In this document: one piece after another, positions 15,791-24,460 of the stretch | Numbering within the stretch: the first letter of the stretch is position 1 | Layout of the letters: the number at the start of each line of letters is the position of its first letter | NCBI GenBank assembly: GCA_001593865.1 | Contig: LUCB01000018.1 | Coordinates: 1 to 50,787, forward strand | Length of the DNA: 50,787 nucleotides | Source of the DNA: Candidatus Bathyarchaeota archaeon B24 | GTDB taxonomy: Archaea; Thermoproteota; CALKCG01; B24 | Direction of reading: 5' to 3' | The notes under the pieces: model-generated | What the model was told of the DNA's origin: nothing | Databases searched by the model: none | The model's input: only the letters and a program-made list of their open reading frames with translations | Made by a program: the position numbers and the translations under genes

Positions 15791-16936
15791 CTATCTTTGC
15801 TGAAGAACCTCAGCGACCCTCTGCTTAAGTTCTTCCTTAAGCCTCTCGCTCATGTCCTCGCCGGTGAAAGCGTCTATCCTCGCGGCTATCGCTAGCTTAG
15901 CGGCTAGGATTCGAGATACCTTACCCCTAAGCCTCCGCGGGCTCTGCCTTACGAGGGGATGCTGAAATATAACACCGTGCTTAGGAGGTTTCGACCCGGT
16001 TCTCAAAGCCCTGAAGAGAGCCTTCTCAGCTCCTAAGACCTGAACCGTGCTGGCCGGCATCTTGGATAAGGCCTCTAAACCGCCGGCTTGGGCTATGAGC
16101 TTAGCAGCTAGTATGGGACCTGCTAGCCCGCATAGGTTCGGCGCAACCTCCCGAACCCTCTTCTCAAGGTATCTCTCTAACCTATCGCGAAGCTTAAAAA
16201 GCTGTAAAGCCGCCTCGGCGACCCTACGGATCTCCTCTATGTCGCTCCTATCGACCTCGGCGCCTATGGATGTTTTCAAAGCCCTCAATATCGATTTAAC
16301 CGATTTCTCCCTTAAACCGAGCTTTGACAAGGATTCTCTATCCATATCCTCTCTCCAACCTATCTCGGCTACGACCTTGAAGTACTCCTCAGGCTCCTCT
16401 ATGGCGTCGCTCAGCTCTGGGAAATACAGACCATACCACTCCCTCAGACGGCTGTAGAACAGGTTTATCGTCTTGTTAAGCTCGTCTAGGGCGTGGACGG
16501 CCTGGATCACATAGATGTCTCCCCTACCGCTTCTCTCGCGTATAACCCTTCTGGCCAGAAGGTCGAGGGCCTCGCGAACCAGACGTAAATATTCGTCTCT
16601 ATTCTTCACGAAACCAAGCTCCACAGCCTTAGACGCGAGGTCGCGTCTAAACATCCTACCGGCCTGGCTAGGGGTTTCGACAAGGGTTTTAACACCTAGC
16701 TCATCCCTCACAGCCCGAGCAGAGCTTTCACGTTCGAAAACGAATAGATTAAAACCTTTAGCCTTAAGCCTCTCGACTAGGGTGAAAACCTCGTCTAGGA
16801 CCTCTCCTCTGGAGAGCTTCTCAAGTCTGTCGGCGATCTCGGCCGGTTTGCCTGGGAAGGGCTTCCAGTCCACCACCTTACCGTCGTCACCCACGGCTAG
16901 GACCCCGAATATGAGTTCGAGTATCGTGCATCTCAA
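15791..16936 (-). CDS. nop5: C/D box RNP scaffold protein Nop5 (Nop56/58 family)
   Basis: Scaffold protein of archaeal box C/D ribonucleoproteins, which guide 2'-O-methylation of rRNA and tRNA. Length 381 aa. The N-terminal domain (about 1-120) binds fibrillarin, the middle region is a long coiled coil, and the C-terminal Nop domain contains NLCGLAGPILAAKLIAQAGG and the signature GAEKALFRALRTGSKPPKHG, which contacts L7Ae and RNA. The C-terminus is rich in Lys and Glu. The start is TTG 16934-16936 behind AGGTGG. In many archaea fibrillarin (flpA) follows nop5; here the next gene downstream is convergent L37e, so flpA must be elsewhere. Confidence 0.94.
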   Translation of the reverse strand: MRCTILELIFGVLAVGDDGKVVDWKPFPGKPAEIADRLEKLSRGEVLDEVFTLVERLKAKGFNLFVFERESSARAVRDELGVKTLVETPSQAGRMFRRDLASKAVELGFVKNRDEYLRLVREALDLLARRVIRERSGRGDIYVIQAVHALDELNKTINLFYSRLREWYGLYFPELSDAIEEPEEYFKVVAEIGWREDMDRESLSKLGLREKSVKSILRALKTSIGAEVDRSDIEEIRRVAEAALQLFKLRDRLERYLEKRVREVAPNLCGLAGPILAAKLIAQAGGLEALSKMPASTVQVLGAEKALFRALRTGSKPPKHGVIFQHPLVRQSPRRLRGKVSRILAAKLAIAARIDAFTGEDMSERLKEELKQRVAEVLQQR

Positions 16937-17050
16937 AAGAGACCACCTGTGAAGATAGTTATGGAGGCATGTATAAAGGGTTACCCCTTTGTGGATGGAA
17001 ACTCTTAATAGTTTGGACTAGGCTTTAGATAAAACCCGGGTGAGGCTTGA

Positions 17051-17395
17051 ATGAGTGAAGAAGAGGCTTTGCAGTGCCCATGTGGCAGGGTTATAAATTC
17101 GCCTTACGACTTTAAGCTGTTGTTCCTTAAGATGGAGATGAAGGAGATAGATATCCTATGTCCTAACGATTCATGCTATCTCAGAGAGCTCGGCTATATA
17201 AAATTCGACATCAAGGACGGTAAGCCCGTGTTTAAGGAGGCGATGTTCTACCCGCCTTTCGTAACCTGGAACAACAGCAGGCTTGGAAGCGAGAAAGCCA
17301 TGCAGCTCATGAAGAATCACCTTCAAGTGATAGTTACGAAGATCGTGGACTGGAAGAGGATAAAGGAGAACATCTCCAAGTTCGGTTTGAAATAG
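17051..17395 (+). CDS. Conserved archaeal protein of unknown function with Cys pairs
   Basis: A 114-aa protein I cannot assign to a function. It has four cysteines in two groups, QCPCGR near residue 9 and LCPNDSCYLRELGY near residue 40, spaced like a zinc-binding site. The rest is mixed alpha/beta with MFYPPFVTWNNSRLGSEKA and a Lys-rich C-terminus, suggesting nucleic-acid or protein binding. The ATG follows GGGTGAGGCTTGA. The next genes in the same direction are archease and L35Ae, which hints at a role near RNA processing or translation. That is context only. Confidence 0.6.
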   Translation: MSEEEALQCPCGRVINSPYDFKLLFLKMEMKEIDILCPNDSCYLRELGYIKFDIKDGKPVFKEAMFYPPFVTWNNSRLGSEKAMQLMKNHLQVIVTKIVDWKRIKENISKFGLK

Positions 17396-17455
17396 CCGCG
17401 GCTATCGGTTTAACTGGAAACTTTTAAAACCTCACAAACCCTTTTTATCAAGACC

Positions 17456-17884
17456 ATGGCGAGGTTCAAGTTTCTACCCCACATGAGCGACGTCTTCATA
17501 GAGGCCTATGGCTCGACTCTGGAGGAGGCGTTCGAGAACGCTGCCCTGGCGATGTTCGAGGTGATGACCGACACGTCGAAGGTAGAGCCGTCTGTGGAGG
17601 AGAGCGTCGAGGCTGACGGGTTCGACAAGCAGTCTCTCCTGTATAACTGGCTCGAGAAGCTTCTGGTGCTGTTCGAGACGCGTATGATGCTATGCTCCAA
17701 GTTCAAAATAGAGAAGATAGAGCATGAAGGAGAAGAATACAGGCTTAAAGCCAAGGTTTGGGGAGAGGAGTTCGACCCAGGTAAGCATGAGCAGAGGGTC
17801 GGGGTAAAAGCCGTAACCTACCATATGATGAGTATCGATGAGAAAGACGGTAGATGGGTTTTAAGATTCATATTAGACATCTAA
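17456..17884 (+). CDS. Archease (RtcB RNA ligase cofactor)
   Basis: Archease of 142 aa, which speeds guanylylation and turnover of the RNA ligase RtcB during tRNA splicing. Family features are the N-terminal FKFLPHMSDVFIEAYG, with the Asp metal ligand in HMSDV, the repeat AFENAALAMFEVMTD, and the C-terminal GVKAVTYHMMSI followed by a terminal Asp-Ile (FILDI), where the conserved Asp binds calcium. The usual second residue after His-x-x-Asp is kept, though the common HTAD reads HMSD. ATG 17456 lies about 20 bases after CTTTTTATC, so the transcript has a very short leader. rtcB itself is not in this window. Confidence 0.93.
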   Translation: MARFKFLPHMSDVFIEAYGSTLEEAFENAALAMFEVMTDTSKVEPSVEESVEADGFDKQSLLYNWLEKLLVLFETRMMLCSKFKIEKIEHEGEEYRLKAKVWGEEFDPGKHEQRVGVKAVTYHMMSIDEKDGRWVLRFILDI

Positions 17885-17906
17885 ACCTGAAAGGGGGGTG
17901 AGACTT

Positions 17907-18149
17907 GTGGAGGCGGTTTTCATAGGCTATAGGCGAGGTCCTAAAACCCAGAATCCTAGAGAGGTCTTGATAAGAGTGCGTGGGAACCCTGGGGCGCTCA
18001 TAGGGAGGAAGGTCTATTGGGTCGACCCTAAGGGAAGGAGAAGTGTCGGGGTCATAGTGGCTAAACACGGATGTGGAGATGTCTGGAGAGCTAGGTTTAA
18101 GAGACCTCCGCCCCCGCAGCTGATAGGTTCGATGCTGCAAATAGCCTAG
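17907..18149 (+). CDS. rpl35ae: 50S ribosomal protein L35Ae
   Basis: Large-subunit ribosomal protein of about 80 aa, with YRRGPKTQNPREVLIRVRG, GALIGRKVYW and GVIVAKHGCGDVWRARF, all characteristic of L35Ae (the eukaryotic eL33 family). The start is set at GTG 17907 because GGGGTGA ends 5-6 bases before it; GTG 17898 is in frame but overlaps the ribosome-binding site. It follows archease by 22 bases and is probably in one operon. Its TAG stop at 18147-18149 overlaps the stop of the convergent isomerase gene by four bases. Confidence 0.9.
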   Translation: MEAVFIGYRRGPKTQNPREVLIRVRGNPGALIGRKVYWVDPKGRRSVGVIVAKHGCGDVWRARFKRPPPPQLIGSMLQIA

Positions 18150-19246
18150 CCGCCGTCTCCGAACTCGCTTCTGAGCTTAGAGGGTATTCCCAGGTTTGAG
18201 TCGAGGGTTTTCTTTAGGTCTTCTATGAGCGACGTGTCGCCGGGGTCTACACCCCTGAGATATGCCAAGTAGATCGACGTGAAATCGGTTAGGTAAAGCA
18301 ACGTATACATGTTCGACAGCGCAGAAGAGCCTAAGCCGAATACCTCGTATATGTCTGACACCTCTCTTTCCATAACCTTCCTGGTGGCTTCGACCCTCGC
18401 CGTGAACTCAGGGGGTTCTACCCTGCTTCGGAGGAAGACTATAAGCTGGTTTTTAACGTAGTCCTCGGGTTTCTGGTATGCCATCACTTCATTGTGGTCC
18501 AGCTCTGGAAGCTCATCCCACCTAGCCGCGACTTTGCTGTTCTCGTTAAGCTGGTTCTTAAACCTCCTGGCGACAGACGAGAGGTACCCATAGCCGAAGA
18601 CCACAGGCATCTTACCCAAGAGAGCCTTCGCCATCTTTTTAGCCGGGTTCTCCTCGACCGAGACGCGTCTGGAGACCCTGTCTCTAAGCATCCGGAGGTT
18701 GTCAAGAGTTTCATCCACCTCCCAGAGGAAACTTTCGACATCGTCGATAAACCGTTTGATCAGGGGTATGAGCGGGGTCGACAAGTATGCTATGGCGGCT
18801 CTCGGGAGAAGCCCTGCGGGAACTTTGACATGAGGTATGCGTAGCTTCTTAGATAGTTTTTCCATCAGCCCTCCCGAGCTCAGGGAGATTATCCTGCAGC
18901 CGAGTCTATGGGCTCTTAGCATGAAGCTCAACGTCTCCTCTGTGTTTCCAGAATAGCTTATCGCGAAGACTAGGGAGTCCTCGGTTAAATAGGCTGGTGG
19001 GTTATAGCCTCGGCAAACCTCCATCGGAACCTTAACCCTCTGCCTCAGCCAATCCCTGAGCAGGTCTCCCCCGACGGCCGAGCCGCCCATGCCTGCGAAG
19101 AACACCATGCGGGGTTTAAACCCCTCAAACTCATCTGGAAGCTTAAGCTCCGACCCTATCCTATAGGCTTCCTCAAACTGCTCAGGGAAATGCTCGGCAA
19201 GATCCCCTAAGCCGAACCTATCTAATCCCTCGAACCTAAGGCTCAA
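18146..19246 (-). CDS. Bifunctional phosphoglucose/phosphomannose isomerase
   Basis: Archaeal SIS-domain isomerase that interconverts fructose 6-phosphate with glucose 6-phosphate and mannose 6-phosphate. Length 366 aa (relatives about 300-330). The first SIS domain has FFAGMGGSAVGGDLL and AISYSGNTEETL, the phosphosugar-binding loops. The active-site region is VAARWDELPELDHNEVMAYQ, with conserved Glu and His. The second SIS domain follows, with a late Lys for the catalytic base. The start is TTG 19244-19246 with GAGGTG upstream. It could serve gluconeogenesis or glycan synthesis. Confidence 0.9.
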   Translation of the reverse strand: MSLRFEGLDRFGLGDLAEHFPEQFEEAYRIGSELKLPDEFEGFKPRMVFFAGMGGSAVGGDLLRDWLRQRVKVPMEVCRGYNPPAYLTEDSLVFAISYSGNTEETLSFMLRAHRLGCRIISLSSGGLMEKLSKKLRIPHVKVPAGLLPRAAIAYLSTPLIPLIKRFIDDVESFLWEVDETLDNLRMLRDRVSRRVSVEENPAKKMAKALLGKMPVVFGYGYLSSVARRFKNQLNENSKVAARWDELPELDHNEVMAYQKPEDYVKNQLIVFLRSRVEPPEFTARVEATRKVMEREVSDIYEVFGLGSSALSNMYTLLYLTDFTSIYLAYLRGVDPGDTSLIEDLKKTLDSNLGIPSKLRSEFGDGG

Positions 19247-19326
19247 AAAGACACCTCGACCATATCGGCTAGACCTCTAAAAAAGTAGCATCCACCTGTT
19301 TTAAACTTTCTCAGGCTCTGAGATGA

Positions 19327-19361
19327 GTGTTCTAAAGTTTGAACAAGGTGTTCTAAGCTTT
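19327..19361. repeat. Two 14-bp direct repeats spaced 21 bp in a divergent promoter region
   Basis: GTGTTCTAAAGTTT (19327-19340) and GTGTTCTAAGCTTT (19348-19361) agree at 12 of 14 bases and start exactly 21 bases apart, two DNA turns. They lie between the isomerase (-) and the beta-propeller gene (+), upstream of the TATA-like CTATATAAG at 19382-19390. A repressor or activator site is likely; the regulator is unknown. Confidence 0.4.
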
Positions 19362-19396
19362 AGCGTAATATCCGCGGCTGGCTATATAAGTAGTAG

Positions 19397-21319
19397 GTGT
19401 CTCAGGTGACGTATGGAAACAGGGGAAAGTCTGTAGGCGCCGTGCTTCTAGCGGTGGTTCTAGCGTTCGCCCTCGGCTCCGTCTGTTACCTATTGGAGCT
19501 TCAGGTCCAGCCGAGTTTTCAAGACGGGTTAGACCATCTGAAAAGGTTCACGTCGTACGAGGAGCTTAAAAGCTATCTGGAGTCTAGCCTGAAACTTTAC
19601 GGCGGCTACCGCGGGGTATGGAATGTAGGCTTTGGATTAATCAAGACGACAGTCAAAGCGGCTGTAGAGGAGTCTTTCGAGGTTGTAGAGTATTCTAAGA
19701 CAAACGTTCAGGTCGAGGGTGTAGACGAGGCTGACGTAGTTAAAACAGATGGGGCTTACATATACTTGGCGTCGGGGAACCAAGTGGTCATAGTTAAGGC
19801 TTATCCGCCTGACGAAGCCTATGTCTCGTCTGTCGTCGAGGTAAACGGTACGGTCCTGGGGTTGTTCGTGAACGAGGATCGGATGGCTGTTTTCACCGTT
19901 CCCGGTAGACCGACCCCGGTTCCACGGGGCATATTCTCCGTCGTACCGTATATCGAATCCGAGACGTCTGTGATGGTCTACGATATATCCGACAGGGAGA
20001 ACCCTAAGCTTGTCCGAACCCTTCGGGTCGAGGGGAGTTATCTGAGTTCTAGGATGATAGGGGACTACGTATACCTGGTCGTAAACAACTTAGCTGTCCG
20101 CATGGATAAAGAGGAGCTCGAGGTGAACCTTCCAGACATCTGCGAGGAAAGGATGGGGCTAACGGTTTTCGAAAAGGAGATATCTGCGACCGAGGTCTAC
20201 TATGCAGACGTATCCAGCTGCTACGACTCGTTTACGACGGTCGTAGCGTTAAACATGAAGGAGGACCTGGAGGAACCGGTGTATAAAACAATCTTGACGG
20301 GGCCTACCACGTGCATGTACGTATCGCTATCCAACATATACCTGGCGATACCGGTCTACCCGAGTATGGAGGAGACCGAATACCGTGAGTATACGGCGGT
20401 ATACAGGATCAGGGTCGACGGGGCGAAGATCGACTGTGCGGCGAGTGGGCAGGTTCCAGGCTTCGTCCTCAACCAATTCTCCATGGACGAATACGACGGC
20501 TACTTCAGGATAGCGACTACCACGGGACATGTGGCTAGGACGGCTGAGGAGGCTACTGCGAGAAATAACATCTACGTACTCGACATGGACTTGAAGGTCG
20601 TGGGGAGGCTCGAGGGGTTGGCGCCGGGTGAGCGGATACACTCTGCTAGGTTTATGGGAGACCGGTGCTACCTCGTGACCTTCAGGAAGGTTGACCCGCT
20701 GTTCGTCATAGACGTGAGCGACCCTGAAAACCCGAGGGTTCTAGGTAAGCTTAAGATACCCGGCTACTCAGACTACCTACACCCGCTCGACGAGAACCAC
20801 CTGATAGGTATAGGTAAGGAGACCGTTCCAGCCGAGGAGGGAGACTTCTCATGGTATCAAGGTGTTAAGATCTCGCTCTTCGACGTATCCGACGTGGAGA
20901 AACCGAAGGAGATAGATAAATACGTGATAGGCGATAGAGGCACCGACACGCCTGTTTTGAGGAACCATAAGGCGCTACTGTTCGATAGGCGTAGAGGTCT
21001 TCTGGTTCTACCTGTCCTCGTCGCGGAGATAGACCGGGAGAAGACGCCTAACCCGCCACCTTATATGCATGGAGAGTTCACCTTCCAGGGCGCCTACGTC
21101 TTCGAGGTATCGCCTGAGCAGGGTATCGTATTCAAAGGGAGGATAACCCACATAGACGACCCTGAGGAGCTTCTTAAAAGCGGCTTCTACTTCAGCTCAC
21201 CCTACATGGTTAAGAGGGCGCTATACATCGACGACGTGTTATACACGATCTCGGATAAGAGGGTTAAGATGAACGACATAAGCACCCTAGAGCTTATAAA
21301 CGAGGTAGAGCTGCCTTAA
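19397..21319 (+). CDS. Secreted beta-propeller-domain protein (PF09826-like)
   Basis: A 640-aa membrane-anchored or secreted protein. A hydrophobic signal/anchor spans about residues 13-33. The conserved family start follows, YSKTNVQVEGVDEADVVKTDG, with many blades of a large beta-propeller, for example SDYLHPLDENHLIGIGKE and SSPYMVKRALYIDDVLYTIS. This matches the Beta_propel (PF09826) family of secreted archaeal and bacterial proteins of unknown function. The first GTG is 19397, but the TATA box at 19382-19390 is only about 11 bases upstream, so GTG 19406 (residue 4) may be the real start. No catalytic residues are recognised. It probably binds ligands outside the cell. Confidence 0.82.
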   Translation: MSQVTYGNRGKSVGAVLLAVVLAFALGSVCYLLELQVQPSFQDGLDHLKRFTSYEELKSYLESSLKLYGGYRGVWNVGFGLIKTTVKAAVEESFEVVEYSKTNVQVEGVDEADVVKTDGAYIYLASGNQVVIVKAYPPDEAYVSSVVEVNGTVLGLFVNEDRMAVFTVPGRPTPVPRGIFSVVPYIESETSVMVYDISDRENPKLVRTLRVEGSYLSSRMIGDYVYLVVNNLAVRMDKEELEVNLPDICEERMGLTVFEKEISATEVYYADVSSCYDSFTTVVALNMKEDLEEPVYKTILTGPTTCMYVSLSNIYLAIPVYPSMEETEYREYTAVYRIRVDGAKIDCAASGQVPGFVLNQFSMDEYDGYFRIATTTGHVARTAEEATARNNIYVLDMDLKVVGRLEGLAPGERIHSARFMGDRCYLVTFRKVDPLFVIDVSDPENPRVLGKLKIPGYSDYLHPLDENHLIGIGKETVPAEEGDFSWYQGVKISLFDVSDVEKPKEIDKYVIGDRGTDTPVLRNHKALLFDRRRGLLVLPVLVAEIDREKTPNPPPYMHGEFTFQGAYVFEVSPEQGIVFKGRITHIDDPEELLKSGFYFSSPYMVKRALYIDDVLYTISDKRVKMNDISTLELINEVELP

Positions 21320-21388
21320 ACACACCCCCTAACTTTTTCTCGGCCGTGGCTTAACTTAAAAATATGGGGGCTACTTGTTAGCATCGGG

Positions 21389-21877
21389 ATGAGGTCGGGG
21401 AACCTGAAGATCGAGTTTGCCCGGAAAGAGGATTACGGTAGGATCCTAGACATCGCGGCTGAGGCTTGGTCTAGACAGGGTATAAACTATGTTTTAAAGG
21501 AGAGGTTCGGTATAGTCGGAAGCAAGACTCCTGAGGAGAGGATACGTGAAACTCTATCCCGTTTCTTAGAAGAGAATCCAGGTAACGTGCTCGTGGCGAG
21601 GCTTGACGGGGAAGTCGTGGGGTTTATGACGTTCGACCTAGATTCTGACAGGAAGATAGGGAGTATAGGGTATAACGCGGTAGACTCCAGGTATAGGAAT
21701 AGGGGTATCGGGACGATGCTGGTTAAGCGGACGCTTGAGGTGCTCAGGGAGAGGGGTATGCGATACGCCACCGTGTTCACGGCGCTGGATGAGGCGCATG
21801 CACCCGCTAGGAGGGTCTACGAGAAATGCGGGTTTAAACCGTTGATGACCCATGTGACATACTTCAGAAGACTCTAG
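21389..21877 (+). CDS. GNAT-family N-acetyltransferase
   Basis: Acetyl-CoA-dependent N-acetyltransferase of 162 aa. The acetyl-CoA pyrophosphate loop is SRYRNRGIGTMLVKRTLE (motif A, Q/RxxGxG/A as RNRGIG). Motif B is AHAPARRVYEKCGFKP. The acceptor could be an amine, amino acid or protein N-terminus and cannot be told from sequence. The ATG at 21389 follows a TTAAAAATAT TATA-like box by about 33 bases. Its 3' end overlaps the convergent ERCC4-domain gene by four bases. Confidence 0.86.
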   Translation: MRSGNLKIEFARKEDYGRILDIAAEAWSRQGINYVLKERFGIVGSKTPEERIRETLSRFLEENPGNVLVARLDGEVVGFMTFDLDSDRKIGSIGYNAVDSRYRNRGIGTMLVKRTLEVLRERGMRYATVFTALDEAHAPARRVYEKCGFKPLMTHVTYFRRL

Positions 21878-22563
21878 CCTTCTAGGATGTTTTTCCACGG
21901 ATACCTCAACGCCTCCTCTACGGATTTAACGGTTTTCTCACCTACGCCCTTCAGGTGGATAAGCCTACCCGGATGCATCACAAAGTCTTGAAGGTCTTTG
22001 AACAACCCGCTTTTCACGATCTTGATGCTTCTCTCAGAGGATATGCCGGGTAGGCTTTGAAGAACCGATAAAACGACTTCTTTCACAGTTCTCTTGGGTC
22101 TCTGGATCACCGGTGGTCGTTTAACCCTAGCCTCCTCTAGACTTATAGCCTTGGCTACGAGCCACTCCACCGTCCACTCCTTGTTGGGTAATTGTATGAC
22201 CGGAATCCCATAATGGAATATCAACGTGTCTATACATCTCGCTACGGCGGAGGGTTTTATCCTGGAAAACCTTTGGATAAGCCCGAGCCATCCCTCGATA
22301 AGTATGCACTTGTCGCACCCGTCGACGCTTTTAAGAAGCCTGACCTGCTCCCTAAGCCTCCCAGACCTCATGTCGTTGACGAACCCTAACACATCTTTAT
22401 GCTCGACAAGAAGCTTATTAGACAGGAGATAGTCTCCGACCGGTAGGAACTTAACCTTGACCTCAAGCCTCCTCGAGAGCATCTCGACCATACGTTTATG
22501 GGACGAAGCCTCCCTAGAATCCACGACCACGCTCATAGCTACCAGCCTATAGAACCTTTTCAT
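21874..22563 (-). CDS. ERCC4-fold/HhH protein with altered nuclease motif
   Basis: XPF-like protein of 229 aa without a helicase domain. The ERCC4 nuclease domain (about 10-145) begins with VVVDSREAS and LPVGDYLLSN. The canonical ERKx3D metal/catalytic motif reads EHKDVLG here, so Arg is His and the final Asp is Gly. A tandem helix-hairpin-helix region follows (about 165-225: LQSLPGISSERSIKI and LIHLKGVGEKTVKSV), as in archaeal XPF. Active XPF dimers cut branched DNA; this version may be inactive or use other residues. Start ATG 22563 is the longest; ATG 22536, just before SVVVDSRE, is equally plausible. Confidence 0.78.
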   Translation of the reverse strand: MKRFYRLVAMSVVVDSREASSHKRMVEMLSRRLEVKVKFLPVGDYLLSNKLLVEHKDVLGFVNDMRSGRLREQVRLLKSVDGCDKCILIEGWLGLIQRFSRIKPSAVARCIDTLIFHYGIPVIQLPNKEWTVEWLVAKAISLEEARVKRPPVIQRPKRTVKEVVLSVLQSLPGISSERSIKIVKSGLFKDLQDFVMHPGRLIHLKGVGEKTVKSVEEALRYPWKNILEG

Positions 22564-22697
22564 TAATTAACTTAATAAGATGGCTCACAGATACGAGGTC
22601 GATTCTGTCCCCGGACATAGGCATAGTTTACATCTGGCAGGCGGTAACCGATTTCCGAAATATTTAAATCTTCTTTTTTAAAGAAAATGGGGTAATC

Positions 22698-24290
22698 ATG
22701 GATTCCCGTTATCTCAACTCTAAGTCGACTACATGGACGAGGGTGAGGGTTAAAGACCCCTCTGCCGTAAGCGGTATGTGCCCTATCTGCATCGAGGAAT
22801 GCCCGTTCATATGCGAGATATCTCTATCGGCGTTTAGGGGTAGGGAAGCCCTATATCCTGCACCGTTCCTCTTCGGTCTCAGCACAGCGGGCGCCGTGAA
22901 GGATTACGGCTTAGACTGGAGCCACTTCAACTTCCACTGCGAGGTAAGAGGTGCCAAGGGTATAGAGCCTGACCCGGATAAGGCTCTGTTTCCTAACGTA
23001 GATGTGGAGACGGTCGTAGGCGGGGTTAGGCTCAAGCTTCCTGTGGTCACAGGAGCTTTGGGGTCGACGGCCATAGCGGCTAAATATTGGAGAAGCGTCG
23101 CCATAGGTGCGGCTCTAGCCGGTATAATAGTCACGGTCGGAGAAAACGTATGCGGTATGGACCCTGAAGCGGTGATATCGGGTGGGAAGGTCGTAGAGTC
23201 TCCTGCGTTGAGGTCTAGAGTAGAGGCTTATAGAGAGTTCTGGGATGGTGTGTACGGCGGTATAGCCGTCCAGACGAACGTGGAAGACGAAAGGCTTGGA
23301 GTAGATGTATATGCTTTAACTAAGCTTGAGGTCGATATAATCGAGAGGAAGTGGGGTCAAGGTGCTAAGGCTATAGGAGGAGAAGTCAGGATAAGAGACT
23401 TGGATAAGGCTATAATGCTTAAGAAGAGGGGCTACTTGGTCATACCAGACCCGGAGGACCCTGAGGTTCGGAGCGCTTTCAAGGCAGGCTTCTTCCAAAG
23501 CTTCGAGAGGCATAGCCGTGTAGGGATGGCGTCTAAAGAAGAGTTTCTCGAGAGCATAGATAAGCTTAGAGAGCACGGTGCCAGGTATATAAGCCTTAAG
23601 ACCGGAGCCTACAGGCCGACCGCTACCGCATATACGCTGAAGCTTGCGTCAGAGGCTAAGATCAACTATGTGACGTTCGATGGATGCGAAGGGGGTACAG
23701 GTATGAGCCCTGTACCCATGATGGATGAGATGGGTGTTCCCACCGTGTATCTAGAGGCGCAGGTCATCAAATGCCTACAACTGCTTGAGAGGAAAGGTAG
23801 GTGGGTGCCTGATATAGTGATGGCTGGAGGTTTCATAAACGAAACCCAGATATTAAAGGCCATAGCTATGAGCAACTTCGGCGAGAAGCCGTATGTTAAG
23901 GCGGCTGTTATAGGTAGGGCTATTCTGACGGCAGCTATGAAGGCGGAGTATTTTGTCAAGTTAGCCATGAAAGGTCGGGTGCCTAAGAACTTCTCATCGA
24001 TATACGGTGAAGACCCGGAGAGGTTCTTCGCTTTTCTCCCCGAGCTACGGGCTAAACTTGGAGACCGTGTTAAGGCTGTTTCATGGGGTGCCCTAGGGGT
24101 CTATGGGTACATGGATAGGATAAAGGTGGGTCTTCAACAGCTTCTGGCGGGGATGCGTAAATTCAAGCTCAACCTAGCCTCTAGGGAAGACCTATTCGCC
24201 CTTACAGAGAGGGCTGCGAAGGCTACAGGGTTACCGCTACCTGAAGAATCGGAAGCCGAAGCCATGGAGTCGATATTGTTGGACGATTAA
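22698..24290 (+). CDS. Glutamate-synthase-like FMN/Fe-S oxidoreductase
   Basis: Flavoprotein of the glutamate synthase central-domain family (PF01645), 530 aa. The N-terminal CPICIEECPFIC is a candidate Fe-S site. The FMN barrel includes VVTGALGSTAIAAKYW, the signature YISLKTGAYRPTATAYTLKLA, YVTFDGCEGGTGMSPVPMMDEMG and VMAGGFINETQ. True glutamate synthase needs a glutamine amidotransferase domain, absent here, so this stand-alone form could use ammonia from elsewhere or catalyse a different reaction. TATTTAAAT at 22659-22668 is a clear TATA box, about 30 bases before the ATG. HisH, a glutamine amidotransferase, follows 170 bases later but belongs to histidine synthesis. Confidence 0.82.
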   Translation: MDSRYLNSKSTTWTRVRVKDPSAVSGMCPICIEECPFICEISLSAFRGREALYPAPFLFGLSTAGAVKDYGLDWSHFNFHCEVRGAKGIEPDPDKALFPNVDVETVVGGVRLKLPVVTGALGSTAIAAKYWRSVAIGAALAGIIVTVGENVCGMDPEAVISGGKVVESPALRSRVEAYREFWDGVYGGIAVQTNVEDERLGVDVYALTKLEVDIIERKWGQGAKAIGGEVRIRDLDKAIMLKKRGYLVIPDPEDPEVRSAFKAGFFQSFERHSRVGMASKEEFLESIDKLREHGARYISLKTGAYRPTATAYTLKLASEAKINYVTFDGCEGGTGMSPVPMMDEMGVPTVYLEAQVIKCLQLLERKGRWVPDIVMAGGFINETQILKAIAMSNFGEKPYVKAAVIGRAILTAAMKAEYFVKLAMKGRVPKNFSSIYGEDPERFFAFLPELRAKLGDRVKAVSWGALGVYGYMDRIKVGLQQLLAGMRKFKLNLASREDLFALTERAAKATGLPLPEESEAEAMESILLDD

Positions 24291-24323
24291 TGGGTGGAGG
24301 GAGCGGCGGAGTGATCCAGCCTA

Positions 24324-24355
24324 GACCGGATTTGGCTTCCCTGCCAAAAGCGGTC
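24324..24355 (+). other. Two-part RNA hairpin after the glutamate-synthase-like gene
   Basis: Outer arms GACCG (24324-24328) and CGGTC (24351-24355) enclose GAT/AAG and inner arms TTGGC (24332-24336) and GCCAA (24343-24347) with the loop TTCCCT. This gives 10 perfect base pairs and a symmetric 3x3 internal loop. It lies 33 bases after the stop codon, in a 170-base gap before hisH. It may be a 3' end or processing signal or part of a small RNA. The rest of the gap holds only the hisH TATA box, AATATTTAAG, at about 24411-24420. Confidence 0.45.
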
Positions 24356-24460
24356 GCCTTTATGAAGACCTCTCCGGCTTGATGTTTATCGACCCTTCTG
24401 AGAGCTGAAGAATATTTAAGACTCTAAAATGGTAAGTGTCTAGATTAGGGATGTCTAGAA

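Noticed and set aside
24375-24410. Possible box C/D guide RNA (TTGATGT ... CTGA)
   Set aside because: The box C match is weak and no paired C'/D' boxes or terminal stem are present at correct spacing.
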